Source: Hydrocarboniclastica marina
Lineage (GTDB): Bacteria; Pseudomonadota; Gammaproteobacteria; Pseudomonadales; Oleiphilaceae
Assembly: GCF_004851605.1 (NCBI RefSeq)
Contig: NZ_CP031093.1
Span: 3,224,692 to 3,288,691 of the forward strand
DNA length: 64,000 nucleotides
Direction: 5' to 3'
Shown here: piece by piece, positions 35,559-46,668 of the stretch
How the letters are laid out: the number at the start of each line of letters is the position of its first letter
Numbering within the stretch: the stretch's first letter is position 1
Translations under genes and position numbers: made by a program
The notes under the pieces: model-generated
Seen by the model: the letters and a program-made list of their open reading frames with translations, nothing else
Told to the model about the DNA's origin: nothing
Database searches by the model: none

Positions 35559-36284
35559 ATGTTGCAGACTGCGACTCCTCTCTATGACGATCTGATTCCC
35601 GGCGGATCCCACTGGTCCCTTATCATCCGGCGCGGTCACGTGCTCCGGCTGATTGATGAGACCGGCGGCGCCAGCCTCGGCATGTTGCTCTACAACCCAG
35701 AGAACACTCTGGAACGCTACAACATGCCCGACACCCTCAAGAACCAGCACACCTTTCACCTCACCCGGGGCCATGTTCTGTTCTCAGACATGGGTCGCGT
35801 ATTTGCGTCCATAACCCGGGACGATCTCGGCTGGCATGATACCGTCAGCGGCACCAGCAATGCCGACCTGGTCGCGCGTCGCTGGGGCGAGAAAACGTAC
35901 CAGCAGGCCCATAATCACTACCACCGCAATGGGCTTACCAGCTTTCTCAACGAACTTGCCAAGTTCGGCCTGGGCAAGAAAGACCTCACTGCCAATCTCA
36001 ACTGGTTCAGCAAAGTGCAGACCGACGACGACGGCAACATGCGCTTCGTGCCAGAGCACTCCAGTGCCGGAGCTGTTGTCGACCTTCGCTTCGAGATGGA
36101 CACCCTGGTGGTCATGCATACCTGCCCCCACCCGCTCGACACGGCGACCGAGTATCCCCGGCGCCCGGTGCGCTACCAACTCTTCACAGCCGCCAGCGTC
36201 AGCGATGCCGACCCGTGCAAGATCTCATCGCCGGAGGCCACGCGCGCCTTTGCCAACAACGCTCTTTATCACCTGATGCAGTAG
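35559..36284 (+). CDS. Carboxyguanidine deiminase subunit (urea carboxylase-associated protein, larger)
   Basis: About 241 residues of the family once called urea amidolyase-associated protein (UAAP). Two related UAAP proteins were later shown to form the carboxyguanidine deiminase that converts carboxyguanidine to allophanate. Visible blocks are [39 protein letters not shown] and [20 protein letters not shown]. Start ATG 35559 has AGGAG eight bases upstream; ATG 35553 is also in frame but too close. First gene under the guanidine-I riboswitch, 13 bases before its partner. I am not sure which subunit is A or B. Confidence 0.85.
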   Translation: MLQTATPLYDDLIPGGSHWSLIIRRGHVLRLIDETGGASLGMLLYNPENTLERYNMPDTLKNQHTFHLTRGHVLFSDMGRVFASITRDDLGWHDTVSGTSNADLVARRWGEKTYQQAHNHYHRNGLTSFLNELAKFGLGKKDLTANLNWFSKVQTDDDGNMRFVPEHSSAGAVVDLRFEMDTLVVMHTCPHPLDTATEYPRRPVRYQLFTAASVSDADPCKISSPEATRAFANNALYHLMQ

Positions 36285-36297
36285 GAGGAGTCCGGAC

Positions 36298-36936
36298 ATG
36301 ATCAAGCCAAGTTCCCTGCAGCCGGAAGCCGCTGCATTCCGTGAAACCGTCCCGGCCGGCGAGTATTTCCTGAAAGTCGTGAAGGCGGGCCAGAGCGTGC
36401 GCATCCTCGACCTCGAAGGTAATCAGGCCGCCGATACCCTCTTCTACAACGCCTCCAACCCCAGCGAACGCTACAGCGCGGTCGACACCATCCGCGAGCA
36501 GGGCAACGTCTACCTGACGGCGGGCTCAAGACTGCTGTCTTCCGAAGGCAACCTGATGCTGGAAATCACCGCCGACACCTGCGGCCGCCACGATACGCTC
36601 GGTGGAGCCTGCGCCGCTGAAAGCAACACTACGCGCTACGCCCTGGAAAAAAAGTGTATGCACAGCTGCCGTGACAGCTGGCTGGTGGCGGTGACCGAGC
36701 ACGAAGAACTCGGCATGAGCAAGCGGGACATTACCCACAACATCAACTTCTTCATGAACGTGCCGGTCACGGCCGAAGGTGGCCTGACCTTCGCGGATGG
36801 CATTTCTGACGCGGGCAAGTATGTCGAACTGAAGGCGGCCATGGACGTGCTGGTGATGATCTCCAACTGCCCCCAGCTCAACAATCCCTGCAATGCCTAC
36901 AACCCCACACCGATCGAGGTGCTGGTATGGGAATGA
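36298..36936 (+). CDS. Carboxyguanidine deiminase subunit (urea carboxylase-associated protein, smaller)
   Basis: 212 residues, paralogous to the preceding gene: [40 protein letters not shown] and [20 protein letters not shown] show the shared fold, with several Cys and His that could bind metal. It should pair with the upstream protein to hydrolyse carboxyguanidine to allophanate and ammonia. AGGAGGAG lies before ATG 36298. Its end overlaps the carboxylase start by 10 bases, which points to coupled translation and a shared complex or fixed ratio. Confidence 0.85.
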   Translation: MIKPSSLQPEAAAFRETVPAGEYFLKVVKAGQSVRILDLEGNQAADTLFYNASNPSERYSAVDTIREQGNVYLTAGSRLLSSEGNLMLEITADTCGRHDTLGGACAAESNTTRYALEKKCMHSCRDSWLVAVTEHEELGMSKRDITHNINFFMNVPVTAEGGLTFADGISDAGKYVELKAAMDVLVMISNCPQLNNPCNAYNPTPIEVLVWE

Positions 36937-39900
36937 TCACTCAAGCTACGGCAGCGGCAGATCCAGCCGGGAACTCAGGCACAGGGATCAATAAGGTTCT
37001 TATCGCCAACCGGGGTGCCATCGCCTGTCGTATCATCCGTACCCTCACGGCTATGGGCGTCACATCGGTCGTGGTCTATGCCGAAGCCGATGCCGACTCG
37101 CTCCACGTCCGCCTCGCGGATGAAGCGCACTCCCTCGGCGAAGGCTCGGCGGCGGCGACCTACCTCGACCAGGACAAGCTGTTCGCGATTATCCGCAAGA
37201 CCGGCGCGAAGGCCGTCCACCCCGGTTACGGCTTCCTCAGCGAGAATGCTGACTTTGCCCGCCGCTGTGACGCCGAAGGCGTTATCTTTCTCGGGCCGAC
37301 CCCTGCACAAATGGAAGAGTTCGGCCTGAAACACACCGCGCGCGCCCTGGCAGAATCAGCCGATGTGCCGCTACTCCCAGGCACCGGTTTGCTCAACGGG
37401 ATCGACGAGGCCCTGACCGAGGCCGACCGGATTGGCTATCCGGTCATGCTGAAAAGCACGGCCGGCGGCGGCGGCATTGGTATGTCGCGCTGTTACGGCC
37501 CGGATGACCTGGCCAAAACCTTCGAGTCGGTGCAGCGGCTAAGCCAGAACAATTTCAGCAACAGCGGTGTTTTCCTGGAGAAGTTCGTCCAGCACGCGCG
37601 CCATATCGAGGTGCAACTGTTCGGCGACGGCCAGGGCTCGGTGGTCGCGCTGGGTGAACGGGACTGTTCAGCCCAGCGCCGGAACCAGAAGGTCATCGAA
37701 GAGGCCCCCGCGCCCGGATTAACGGATCCCGTTCGCGAACGCATGCACGACACCGCACGCCAGCTGGGCCAGAGCATCGGTTACCGCAGCGCCGGCACGG
37801 TGGAATTCATCTACGACCCGGAAACGGCCGAGTTCTACTTCCTTGAGGTGAATACCCGGCTCCAGGTCGAACACGGCGTGACCGAACAGGTCTACGGCAT
37901 CGATATCGTGCGCTGGATGGTCGAGCTCGGCGCGGGCACCCTCGGCGATCTGGATGCGCTGGCAGCCGACCTCAAGCCCAGCGGCCATGCCATCCAGGCG
38001 CGCCTCTACGCTGAGGATCCGAACAAGGATTTCCAGCCCAGCGCCGGGCTACTCACCCATGTCAGCTGGCCCGAGCAGGACAATCTGCGAATCGACCATT
38101 GGCTGCAACCCGGCATAGAAGTATCGCCCCTGTTCGACCCCATGCTGGCCAAGGTTATCGTTCACGAACCCGACCGCGAGCGTGCGCGGCAGAAACTGAT
38201 TGCGGCACTGGACCAGACCCAGCTCTACGGGATCGAGACAAACCGGCGCTATGTCAGCCAGGTGCTCGCCGATGACCGTTTTATCGACGGCCGCGTATTC
38301 ACCCGCACACTCAACGAGTTTGACTACGCGCCCAATACCCTGGACGTGATCAGCGGCGGCACACTCACCACGGTTCAGGACTACCCCGGCCGTATCGGCT
38401 ACTGGGAAGTCGGCGTACCGCCTTCCGGCCCCTTCGACAGCTATTCGTTCCGGCTGGGCAACCGGCTCCTGGGCAATCCCGAAGGCGCCCCGGGGCTGGA
38501 AATCACCCTGCGCGGGCCGACCCTGAAGTTCAACCAGGCCACCCAGGTCGTGCTGGCCGGCGCCGAACTGGATTCTTGGCTGGATGAGGAACCGGTAGCC
38601 TTCTGGGAAGTTCTCAGCATTCCCGCCGGTGCCACCCTGAGAATCGGCTCAACCCAGGGCGCTGGCGCCCGTGCCTATGTACTGTTCCGCGGCGGGCTCG
38701 ACTGTCCGGCCTACCTCACTTCCTGCAGCACCTTTACCCTGGGACAGTTCGGCGGCCATTGCGGCCGGGCGGTGCGCGCGGGCGATGTTCTTTCGCTCAG
38801 TGACCACCCTGAGGTGCCAGCCGGTGAGCTTGAGGAGGCACTGAAGCCCGCGATCGCCACCGCGTGGGAACTCCGCGTCACTTACGGGCCCCATGGCGCG
38901 CCTGACTACTTCACCCAGAAAGACATCGATACCTTCTTTGCAAGTGACTGGGAGATCCATTACAACTCCAGCCGCACCGGCGTCCGCCTGATCGGCCCGA
39001 AGCCCGAGTGGGCAAGGAGCGACGGCGGCGAGGCCGGCATGCACCCGTCGAACATCCACGACAATGCCTACGCCGTGGGCACGGTCGATTTCACCGGTGA
39101 CATGCCCGTGATCCTCGGCCCTGACGGGCCCAGCCTGGGCGGTTTTGTCTGCCCGGTTACGGTGATCAGCGCCGATCTGTGGAAACTGGGCCAGCTCAAG
39201 GCCGGCGACAAGGTACGCTTTGTACCGGTGTCCCAGGATCAGGCCGTGGCCCTGCGGCGCAACCAGGACACATCAGTGGCCAACCTGGAACCCGGCACAA
39301 ACGACATTACGCCAGTAACGCCGTCTTCACCGATCCTCGACGCGCTGGGCACGGACCAGCACGAAACCGGCGTCACCTACCGCGCCGCCGGTGACAACTA
39401 TGTGCTGGTGGAGTACGGGCCCATGGCGCTCGACATCCGCCTGCGCTTCCGCGCCCACGCGCTGATGCTGTCGCTGCGGGACAAAGCGTTGCCGGGTATT
39501 CTGGAGCTGACCCCGGGCATTCGCTCGCTGCAGGTGCACTACGACAGCCAGACGCTGAGCCAGCGCGACCTGCTTGACGCCCTGATAGCGACCGAGCATG
39601 ACCTGGAAAAGCAGCCCGAGTGGGATGTGCCCGCGCGCATCGTCCACCTGCCTCTGTCTTGGGATGACGCGGCCTGTCACACCGCCATCCAGAAATACAT
39701 GCAATCGGTCCGTAAGGACGCGCCCTGGTGCCCCAGCAACCTGGAGTTCATCCGCCGCATCAACGGTCTCGACAGTATCGATGACGTCAAACGCACGGTG
39801 TTCGACGCCAGCTACCTGGTCATGGGCCTGGGCGATGTCTACCTGGGTGCCCCGGTCGCGACACCGCTGGACCCGCGCCACCGGCTGGTCACCACCAAGT

Positions 39901-40604
39901 ACAACCCGGCCCGCACCTGGACGGCGGAAAACTCCGTCGGCATCGGTGGCGCCTACCTGTGCATTTACGGCATGGAAGGCCCTGGCGGCTACCAGTTCGT
40001 CGGCCGCACGCTACAGATGTGGAACCGCTACCGGCAAACGGATTACTTCGAAGCCGGCAAGCCCTGGCTGCTGCGGTTCTTTGATCAGATCCGTTTCTAT
40101 GAGGTGGACGCCGACGAACTCCAGCAGATACGCCGCGACTTCCCTAACGGCGACTACCCCATCCGCATTGAAGAGACCCGCTTCAACCTGAAGGACTATG
40201 AAGCCTTCCTGGCTGACAACAGTGGCGAGATCGAAGCCTTCACCCGCCATCGCCAGCAGGCATTCGACCGAGAGCTGCAACGCTGGATCGAATCAGGGCA
40301 GATCAACTTCAGTTCAGAGGCGCCACTGGAAGCGGCCGGCGACGATGAATCCCTGGATCTACCCGAAGGTCAGCACGCGGTGGAATGTCATGTCGCCGGC
40401 AACCTGTGGGAGTGCCTGGCCAAAGCCGGTGACGAGGTCATCGCCCAGCGTCCGGTCGCGATTATCGAGTCAATGAAGATGGAGATTGAACTGCTCAGCC
40501 CGGTCAGTGGCCGGGTGGTTGAGGTCCGCCGGGAAGCGGGCCAGTCGGTTCAGCCCGGTTCAGTGGTGATGGTGATTGAAGAAGGCACAACAACACCAGG
40601 CTGA
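36927..40604 (+). CDS. Guanidine carboxylase (biotin-dependent, formerly urea carboxylase)
   Basis: 1225 residues in one chain. Biotin carboxylase at about 20-470 ([17 protein letters not shown] loop [25 protein letters not shown]); then the carboxyltransferase/KipA-KipI-like domains at 470-1100 ([56 protein letters not shown]); and a biotin-carrier domain at the end with the biotinyl lysine in [13 protein letters not shown], bicarbonate and guanidine give carboxyguanidine. Urea carboxylases have the same layout; substrate is judged from the ykkC riboswitch and the flanking deiminase genes. GAGG precedes the start; ATG 36933 is an alternative. It overlaps the previous gene. Confidence 0.9.
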   Translation: MGMITQATAAADPAGNSGTGINKVLIANRGAIACRIIRTLTAMGVTSVVVYAEADADSLHVRLADEAHSLGEGSAAATYLDQDKLFAIIRKTGAKAVHPGYGFLSENADFARRCDAEGVIFLGPTPAQMEEFGLKHTARALAESADVPLLPGTGLLNGIDEALTEADRIGYPVMLKSTAGGGGIGMSRCYGPDDLAKTFESVQRLSQNNFSNSGVFLEKFVQHARHIEVQLFGDGQGSVVALGERDCSAQRRNQKVIEEAPAPGLTDPVRERMHDTARQLGQSIGYRSAGTVEFIYDPETAEFYFLEVNTRLQVEHGVTEQVYGIDIVRWMVELGAGTLGDLDALAADLKPSGHAIQARLYAEDPNKDFQPSAGLLTHVSWPEQDNLRIDHWLQPGIEVSPLFDPMLAKVIVHEPDRERARQKLIAALDQTQLYGIETNRRYVSQVLADDRFIDGRVFTRTLNEFDYAPNTLDVISGGTLTTVQDYPGRIGYWEVGVPPSGPFDSYSFRLGNRLLGNPEGAPGLEITLRGPTLKFNQATQVVLAGAELDSWLDEEPVAFWEVLSIPAGATLRIGSTQGAGARAYVLFRGGLDCPAYLTSCSTFTLGQFGGHCGRAVRAGDVLSLSDHPEVPAGELEEALKPAIATAWELRVTYGPHGAPDYFTQKDIDTFFASDWEIHYNSSRTGVRLIGPKPEWARSDGGEAGMHPSNIHDNAYAVGTVDFTGDMPVILGPDGPSLGGFVCPVTVISADLWKLGQLKAGDKVRFVPVSQDQAVALRRNQDTSVANLEPGTNDITPVTPSSPILDALGTDQHETGVTYRAAGDNYVLVEYGPMALDIRLRFRAHALMLSLRDKALPGILELTPGIRSLQVHYDSQTLSQRDLLDALIATEHDLEKQPEWDVPARIVHLPLSWDDAACHTAIQKYMQSVRKDAPWCPSNLEFIRRINGLDSIDDVKRTVFDASYLVMGLGDVYLGAPVATPLDPRHRLVTTKYNPARTWTAENSVGIGGAYLCIYGMEGPGGYQFVGRTLQMWNRYRQTDYFEAGKPWLLRFFDQIRFYEVDADELQQIRRDFPNGDYPIRIEETRFNLKDYEAFLADNSGEIEAFTRHRQQAFDRELQRWIESGQINFSSEAPLEAAGDDESLDLPEGQHAVECHVAGNLWECLAKAGDEVIAQRPVAIIESMKMEIELLSPVSGRVVEVRREAGQSVQPGSVVMVIEEGTTTPG

Positions 40605-40699
40605 TTATTTCACCTGGAAGCTCCACTCCAGAAGCCATTTTTTCCGAACGACAGTGCGTCACTTACAGAGCCTGCGCCGCAGGTAACGAGGAGAATGCC

Positions 40700-41779
40700 A
40701 TGAAGCTATCGAACCTGATCAAACATACGGGTGCTGTGTTGGGCACCTGCGTATTGTTGGCCGGAGCGTCTACGGGCGCTGTTGCCGAAGAGCGCAAGTC
40801 CTTCAGTCTGGCCTGGACCATCTACGTGGGCTGGATGCCGTGGCAGTACGCCGAGGACAGCGGCATCATGAAAAAGTGGGCCGACAAGTACGACATCGAC
40901 GTCGACATTGTCCAGGTCAACGACTACATCGAGTCGATCAACCAGTACACCGCGGGTCAGTTCGACGGCGTAGTCGCTACCAGCATGGATGCGCTATCTA
41001 TTCCGGCGGCCTCGGGCGTCGACAGCACGGCGCTGATTGTCGGCGACTACTCCAACGGTAACGACGGGCTTGTGTCCAAGGACGCCAAAACGATCAAGGC
41101 GCTCAAAGGTACTACCGTGCACCTGGTCGAACTGTCGGTCTCCCATTACCTGCTGGTGCGGGCCCTCGACAGTGTGGGCCTGGAGGAGCGTGACATCAGT
41201 GTCGTCAACATATCCGATGCAGATCTGGTCTCTGCATTCCAGACCGACGACGTTCGCTCCGTCGCAACGTGGAACCCGTTACTGAGCGAAATCGTAGCCT
41301 TTCCTGAAGCTACCAAACTGTTCGACTCCAGCCAGATTGCCGGTCACATCAAGGACCTGGCCATCGTCAACACGCAGACTCTGGAAGAGAACCCGGAACT
41401 GGGTAAAGCCCTGGTCGGTGCCTGGTACGAAACCATGGCAATCATCTCGGCCGACGACAAAGCAGGGCAAGAAGCGCGCGCGGTACTGGGCCAGAGCTCC
41501 GGCACTGACCGCGAAGGTTACGAGGCCCAACTGGCGGCAACCCGCATGTTCTACAAGCCCGCCGCGGCCGTCGAGTTCATCAACAGCGACACCGCCCGTG
41601 AGGCGCTGGACAGCGTCCGTCAGTTCTCCTTCGAAAAAGGCTTGCTCGGCCAGGGAGCCATGAGCCCGGACTTTGTCGGCATTGAGTTCCCGGACGGCTC
41701 GGTCATGGGCGACAAGGGCAACGTCAACCTCCGGTTCAACGACAGCTTCATGAAGATGGCGGCCGACGACAAACTTTAG
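40700..41779 (+). CDS. ABC transporter substrate-binding protein of the guanidine operon
   Basis: 359 residues with a signal peptide ending near GAVAEE and an NMT1/TauA-like periplasmic binding fold: SLAWTIYVGWMPWQYAEDSGIMKKWADKYDI opens the mature protein in two parts, with SMDALSIPAASGVDSTALIV later. The family is annotated as putative urea ABC transporter binding proteins; the riboswitch suggests guanidine or a related guanidinium compound as ligand. It is 95 bases after the carboxylase and has AACGAGGAG before ATG 40700. The permease and ATPase follow. Confidence 0.85.
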   Translation: MKLSNLIKHTGAVLGTCVLLAGASTGAVAEERKSFSLAWTIYVGWMPWQYAEDSGIMKKWADKYDIDVDIVQVNDYIESINQYTAGQFDGVVATSMDALSIPAASGVDSTALIVGDYSNGNDGLVSKDAKTIKALKGTTVHLVELSVSHYLLVRALDSVGLEERDISVVNISDADLVSAFQTDDVRSVATWNPLLSEIVAFPEATKLFDSSQIAGHIKDLAIVNTQTLEENPELGKALVGAWYETMAIISADDKAGQEARAVLGQSSGTDREGYEAQLAATRMFYKPAAAVEFINSDTAREALDSVRQFSFEKGLLGQGAMSPDFVGIEFPDGSVMGDKGNVNLRFNDSFMKMAADDKL

Positions 41780-41829
41780 GCGTCAGACGGCTGCCGTCCA
41801 GCACGACCTGATCACAGAAGGATGTCTTT

Positions 41830-42645
41830 ATGCGATTGATTAACCGCCACCCGGGCCGGGTCGCCGCAACCCTTCTGGGGCTGGCGCCGTTTCTGCTGAT
41901 CATCGTGCTGTATGGCATGGCGTCGAAGGAACGGCTGGCTGAAAACCCCAATGACAAGCTGTTGCCGGGACTCGAACAGATGGTCGCGGGTGTGGATCGC
42001 ATGGCCTTCCAGGAGGACCGCCGCAGCGGCGACTACCTGATGTGGATTGACACGGCGGCGAGCCTGGAGCGGCTCGCCATCGGCATGGTCATCGCCGCGG
42101 CGCTGGCCCTGCTGGTTGGCATCATCAACGGGACGCTGCCACTGGCCCGGGCCAATCTTTCACCGCTGGTGTCGGCTCTATCGATGATTCCGCCGCTGGC
42201 AATCCTGCCCATTCTCTTCATTGTGTTCGGACTGGGGGAGCTGTCCAAGGTCATGCTGATCGTTATCGGAACCGCCCCGATCATGATGCGGGATGTGGCC
42301 CAGCGGGTGCGGGAGTTGCCCCAGGAGCAGTTCATCAAGATCCAGACACTCGGCGCCAGTTCCTGGCAGCTGGTGACCCGGATGGTACTGCCGCAGGTCT
42401 TGCCGCGACTGATTGACTCTGTGCGCCTGAGCCTCGGCCCGGCCTGGCTGTTCCTGATCGCCGCCGAAGCAATCTCGGCTACCGAAGGGCTGGGCTACCG
42501 CATATTCCTGCTGCGCCGGTACATGGCGATGGACGTGATTCTGCCCTATGTCATCTGGATAACACTGCTGGCGATCGTCATCGACCAGTGCCTGCGCTTT
42601 GGCAACCGCAGACTGTTTCCCTGGTACAACGCAGGAGGTCACTGA
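41830..42645 (+). CDS. ABC transporter permease of the guanidine operon
   Basis: 271 residues of a TauC/SsuC-type inner membrane permease. The coupling-helix EAA motif is at IKIQTLGASSWQLVTRMVLPQ, with about six membrane helices and the start MRLINRHPGRVAATLLGL. It forms the channel for the solute delivered by the preceding binding protein. Its stop overlaps the ATPase start by one base (TGATG), so they are translationally coupled. Confidence 0.88.
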   Translation: MRLINRHPGRVAATLLGLAPFLLIIVLYGMASKERLAENPNDKLLPGLEQMVAGVDRMAFQEDRRSGDYLMWIDTAASLERLAIGMVIAAALALLVGIINGTLPLARANLSPLVSALSMIPPLAILPILFIVFGLGELSKVMLIVIGTAPIMMRDVAQRVRELPQEQFIKIQTLGASSWQLVTRMVLPQVLPRLIDSVRLSLGPAWLFLIAAEAISATEGLGYRIFLLRRYMAMDVILPYVIWITLLAIVIDQCLRFGNRRLFPWYNAGGH

Positions 42646-43430
42646 TGAGCTTCATAACCGTCGACAACCTGTGGAAAGAGTATGGCCCGACCGTGGTGCT
42701 GGAAAACCTCAGCCTGAACGTTGCCCAGGGCGAATTCTGTACCCTTGTGGGCGCGTCTGGATGCGGCAAGTCCACCTTCCTGAAAATGCTCCTGGGCCAG
42801 GAGCAGCCGAGTCGGGGTGCGCTCAAGCTGGAAGGCGAGACCTTTCCGCGCGAGCCTGACCGCAACCGGGGCATTGTCTTCCAGCGCTACTCGGTCTTCC
42901 CGCATCTGTCGGTACGGGAGAACGTATTACTGGGTCTGGAACTTGAACAGAAGCCGCTGTTGGCCAAGCTCTTCGGCACGGCCCGCCGGGAAGCGCTGGA
43001 GCAGGTCGATGCCATGCTTGAGTCGGTGGGCCTGAGCCAGGCCGCGCAAAAATGGCCCCATGAACTCTCCGGCGGGATGCAGCAGCGCCTCGCCATTGCC
43101 CAGTCGCTGATCATGCGCCCTCGCGTCTTGCTGCTGGATGAGCCTTTCGGGGCGCTCGATCCGGGCATTCGCGGCGACATGCACGACCTGCTGCTGCGTC
43201 TGTGGCAGGAGACCGGCACGACGATTTTCATGGTGACCCATGACCTTAAAGAAGGGTTCTACCTGGGCACCCGCCTGCTGGTGTTCGACAAGGTCCGCAA
43301 CGACCCTCACCAGCCGGGGGCCTTCGGCGCCACCATCACCTATGACCTGCCCATCGGCCGCACCGACCGGAATCTCTACGAGACCATTGAACTGTCCGTA
43401 ACCGAAACGGCCCGCAAACAGACGGCATGA
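42645..43430 (+). CDS. ABC transporter ATPase of the guanidine operon
   Basis: 261 residues, TauB/SsuB-like. Walker A GASGCGKST, signature LSGGMQQRLAIAQ, Walker B VLLLDEPFGALD and switch MVTHDL are intact. ATG 42645 has AGGAGG upstream; the frame is open from 42588 inside the permease gene. It powers uptake with the preceding permease and binding protein. Confidence 0.9.
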   Translation: MSFITVDNLWKEYGPTVVLENLSLNVAQGEFCTLVGASGCGKSTFLKMLLGQEQPSRGALKLEGETFPREPDRNRGIVFQRYSVFPHLSVRENVLLGLELEQKPLLAKLFGTARREALEQVDAMLESVGLSQAAQKWPHELSGGMQQRLAIAQSLIMRPRVLLLDEPFGALDPGIRGDMHDLLLRLWQETGTTIFMVTHDLKEGFYLGTRLLVFDKVRNDPHQPGAFGATITYDLPIGRTDRNLYETIELSVTETARKQTA

Positions 43431-43449
43431 GCCTACAACGGAGCGCCTG

Positions 43450-45249
43450 ATGATCAATCTGGATATGAATGCCCTGCACCGGGCTTACCGCAGCGGCGAG
43501 CTGACACCCCGGGCCGTAATCAGCAGCCTGCTGGAGCGCGCCGAAACACTGCTGAACCACAACATCTGGATACACAGGGCGAGCCTGCAGGAGCTGACCC
43601 CCTACCTGGACCGGCTTGCAGAAAGCACAGTCGACCAGCTGCCGCTCTATGGCGTGCCCTTCGTAGTGAAGGACAACATCGATGTCGCCGGCATGCCGAC
43701 TACAGCGGCGTGCGAAGCGTTCCGCTATGTGCCGCAGGCCCATGCGACCGTGGTCGCCCATCTGATCGAAGCCGGCGCCATCCCGCTCGGCAAAACCAAC
43801 CTCGACCAATTCGCCACTGGCCTGGTCGGCACGCGCTCGCCCTGGGGGCCGTGCCATAACAGCTTTGACCCTGCCTATATCTCCGGCGGTTCCTCATCAG
43901 GTTCCGCCGTGGCGGTAGCCCTGGGCCTGGCCAGCTTTTCCCTGGGCACGGATACGGCCGGTTCCGGCCGGGTTCCGGCGGCGTTCAATAACCTGATCGG
44001 GCTGAAGCCCACCCTCGGCCGCCTGAGTGTGCGCGGCGTCGTGCCGGCCTGCCAATCGCTGGACTGCGTGTCGGTTTTTGCCCGGGACGCAGCCCAGGCC
44101 CAGAGCGTGCTGACTGTTCTGAGCCAGCCTGATCCCGACGATCCCTGGCAGCGCCCGATGCCGAGCGGGCGTCGTCCCTTCGCCGGGCAGTTCCGGCTTG
44201 GCGTACCACAAGCGGACCAGCTGGAGTTCGATGGAGACGATGATGCCGAAGCCCTGTTCCGGCAATCCATCGCACACCTCGAAGCCCTCGGCGGCGTTGC
44301 GGTGGAGGTAGACTTCCAGCCATTCACGGACGCGGCGCGCCTTCTCTACGAAGGCCCCTGGGTCGCCGAGCGCTACCTGGCCACCTCACCGCTGATAACA
44401 GAAAAGCCGGAAGCCCTTCTGGACGTCACCCGCAACATCATCAGCAAAGGCGCGGACGGCTCCGCAGCCGACACCTTCGCCGCGCAGTATCGGCTGAAGC
44501 AGTTGAAGCACCAGGCTGACCAGGTCTGGGCGCGGGTGGACCTGATCATGACACCCACCACGCCGACCGTTTATACCATTGCCGGGGTAGAGGCCGACCC
44601 GATCGGCCTTAACAGCAGGCTCGGCACCTACACCAACTTCATGAACCTGCTGGACTATGCAGCCGTTGCGGTTCCCGCGGGGTTTCGCAAAGACGGTCTG
44701 CCGCTGGGCAGCACCTTGTTTGCACCGGCGTTTCAGGACGAAGCGCTACTGGTGCTGGCAGCAAAATTACACAAGCGGACCGTGAAAACGGTCGGGGCTC
44801 TTGATGACACTCTCGATGATGTTCTGGATGATGCTCTGGCCAGCGAAGAACTGCTGGCAGGCACTTTGGACGTGCTGGTTTGCGGCGCACATCTGGAGGG
44901 GCTACCCCTTAACCATCAGCTCACCAGCCGCGATGGCGTTCTGGTTGAGTGCACGGAAACCTCAGCCGCTTATCGCATGCACCTGCTGGCGGGTGGGCCG
45001 CCCTTGAGGCCGGGCATGGTGCGGGACACTCAAGCTGGCAAAGCGTTGCCCGTCGAGATCTGGCGACTCCCCGCGGATCAGTTCGGCAGCTTTGTTGCCG
45101 GGATTCCGGCGCCGCTGGGCATTGGCAAAGTGGAGCTGGCGGACGGACGCTGGGTCTGCGGCTTTATCTGCGAACCTGTCGGTCTGGAAGGCGCGGAAGA
45201 AATCACCCACCTGGGTGGCTGGCGGGCGTTTCTGGCCAGCGTCGGCTAA
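43450..45249 (+). CDS. atzF: Allophanate hydrolase
   Basis: 599 residues. The amidase-signature domain has the catalytic lysine in FVVKDNIDVAG and the Ser-Ser pair in ISGGSSSGSAVAVALG / GTDTAGSGRVPAAF. A C-terminal domain of about 120 residues (LVCGAHLEGLPLNHQL, LLAGGPPLRPGMV) follows an acidic linker (LDDTLDDVLDDAL). It completes guanidine catabolism, splitting allophanate to two ammonia and two CO2. It is the last gene of the riboswitch operon, 19 bases after the ATPase gene. Confidence 0.93.
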   Translation: MINLDMNALHRAYRSGELTPRAVISSLLERAETLLNHNIWIHRASLQELTPYLDRLAESTVDQLPLYGVPFVVKDNIDVAGMPTTAACEAFRYVPQAHATVVAHLIEAGAIPLGKTNLDQFATGLVGTRSPWGPCHNSFDPAYISGGSSSGSAVAVALGLASFSLGTDTAGSGRVPAAFNNLIGLKPTLGRLSVRGVVPACQSLDCVSVFARDAAQAQSVLTVLSQPDPDDPWQRPMPSGRRPFAGQFRLGVPQADQLEFDGDDDAEALFRQSIAHLEALGGVAVEVDFQPFTDAARLLYEGPWVAERYLATSPLITEKPEALLDVTRNIISKGADGSAADTFAAQYRLKQLKHQADQVWARVDLIMTPTTPTVYTIAGVEADPIGLNSRLGTYTNFMNLLDYAAVAVPAGFRKDGLPLGSTLFAPAFQDEALLVLAAKLHKRTVKTVGALDDTLDDVLDDALASEELLAGTLDVLVCGAHLEGLPLNHQLTSRDGVLVECTETSAAYRMHLLAGGPPLRPGMVRDTQAGKALPVEIWRLPADQFGSFVAGIPAPLGIGKVELADGRWVCGFICEPVGLEGAEEITHLGGWRAFLASVG

Positions 45250-45369
45250 GTTACCGGAACCGGCTCCAGCGGGAGGTCAGCGCAGGGCGGAAAGATTGAT
45301 TCTTCGGCGCAAGCCCTCACATTAGAGGGTATCAGCCTAGCGAAGCCATCGATTCACCGGAGACTCTGT

Positions 45370-45816
45370 ATGCCAGACCCCATCCAGTTCGCGTGCCCCC
45401 ACTGCCTCGCGATGAACCGTGTGCCGCAGACGCGGCTGGGGGATAAACCCAACTGCGGCAAATGCAAACAGGGGCTGTTCGCGGGCGAACCCATAACGCT
45501 CACTGCCCGCAACTTTGACGCGATTGTCAGCCGCAGTGAATTACCGGTCGTTGTTGATTTCTGGGCGAGCTGGTGTGGCCCCTGCAAGGCCATGGCCCCG
45601 GTCTTTGCCCAGACCGCGGCGCAGATGGAACCCGGAATACGCTTTGCCAAACTTGAAACCGACGCCGAGCAAAGCCTTGCGGGCCGCTTCAATATCCGCA
45701 GTATTCCCACCCTGGTTGTTTTTCGTCAGGGCCGGGAGCTTGCGCGCCAGGCCGGGGCCGTACAGGGCAGCCAGCTCCGTCAGTGGCTGACACCGCACCT
45801 GCTCAAAACCGCCTGA
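45370..45816 (+). CDS. trxC: Thioredoxin 2 (TrxC)
   Basis: 148 residues. The N-terminal zinc finger has CPHC (residue 9 on) and CGKC pairs, and the thioredoxin domain has the active site FWASWCGPCKAM and the cis-proline RSIPTLVVF. It reduces protein disulfides and is induced by oxidative stress in enterics. CGGAG precedes ATG 45370. It converges on the DUF2149 gene. Confidence 0.95.
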   Translation: MPDPIQFACPHCLAMNRVPQTRLGDKPNCGKCKQGLFAGEPITLTARNFDAIVSRSELPVVVDFWASWCGPCKAMAPVFAQTAAQMEPGIRFAKLETDAEQSLAGRFNIRSIPTLVVFRQGRELARQAGAVQGSQLRQWLTPHLLKTA

Positions 45817-45834
45817 TCAGCTCAGCGTAACCGT

Positions 45835-46155
45835 TCATTGGCCGATAAGAATCATCTTGCCCGTGTCCGGGTCGCGGTAGACCTGGCCAAGGGACTCATA
45901 GCCCTGCCCGGCTTCACCAACACCCTCAGGCATCTCCGTCAGTTCCTGGCCCTGCCGCACAACCTGGGTTCGTTTTTGCGCTTGGCTCTGGAATTGACTC
46001 TGGAGCTGCCCCTGGAGTTGCTCGCTGCTGGCAAACAACGCAGCAATGAGCCCGCACGCGAACACGAGCATGATGTCGACCAGATTCGCCAACGGCCCAA
46101 GCGGCTCTTCGCTTTCACCGTCGAATCGGCTGCGCGTCAGGTTCCGGGTTCTCAC
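45835..46155 (-). CDS. DUF2149 ExbD/MotB-like partner of the exported CobN
   Basis: 106 residues. One membrane helix near the N-terminus (PLANLVDIMLVFACGLIAALF) contains an aspartate at 27, exactly the feature that ExbD, TolR and MotB use to pass protons through ExbB/TolQ/MotA rings. The Gln-rich linker (QLQSQFQSQAQ) and the C-terminal DUF2149 end GQVYRDPDTGKMILI would lie in the periplasm. Its start overlaps the stop of the ExbB-like gene (ATGA). It likely completes a proton-driven motor with that gene. Last gene of the B12 operon. Confidence 0.8.
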   Translation of the reverse strand: MRTRNLTRSRFDGESEEPLGPLANLVDIMLVFACGLIAALFASSEQLQGQLQSQFQSQAQKRTQVVRQGQELTEMPEGVGEAGQGYESLGQVYRDPDTGKMILIGQ

Positions 46156-46668
46156 GATTTCAGCTCCGCATAGCCTGAACTATCGGCCCTAGCACCGGGT
46201 GCGCCAGCCACCGGGGTCGTCTCTGCGCCCGCTACGTCTTGCTGAGCCTCCAAACGATCCAGTACCTGGTCATACCAGCGCCGTCTCAACCGGCCCAGGA
46301 CGAAACCGACGATACCCACCAGCAAGCCCATCACGGTGGTATCGAACGCCACCGTAACCGCCTCCGCCAGCACCTCAAGTTCGCCGCGCCCAAGGGCGGC
46401 CAGACCCGGCCCCAGGGGGATCAGCGTGCCCATCAGCCCCAGCATGGGCCCGACCCGCGCCAACAGGTCGGCCCGCTCGATACGCCGGCGGCCCAGCGCG
46501 GCCACGGCATCCGGGTCACCCTGGCGCCCCAGCTTCGGCAATGCCAGCCAGCGCTCAGCCAGGGCGATTCCCGCTTCCCATATAGCGACGCCGACCGCAA
46601 GCATCAGTAACAACAGCACGGGGCCCAGCAGCCAGTCGACGAATTGATGGGTTAGATAACTCAGGCTA

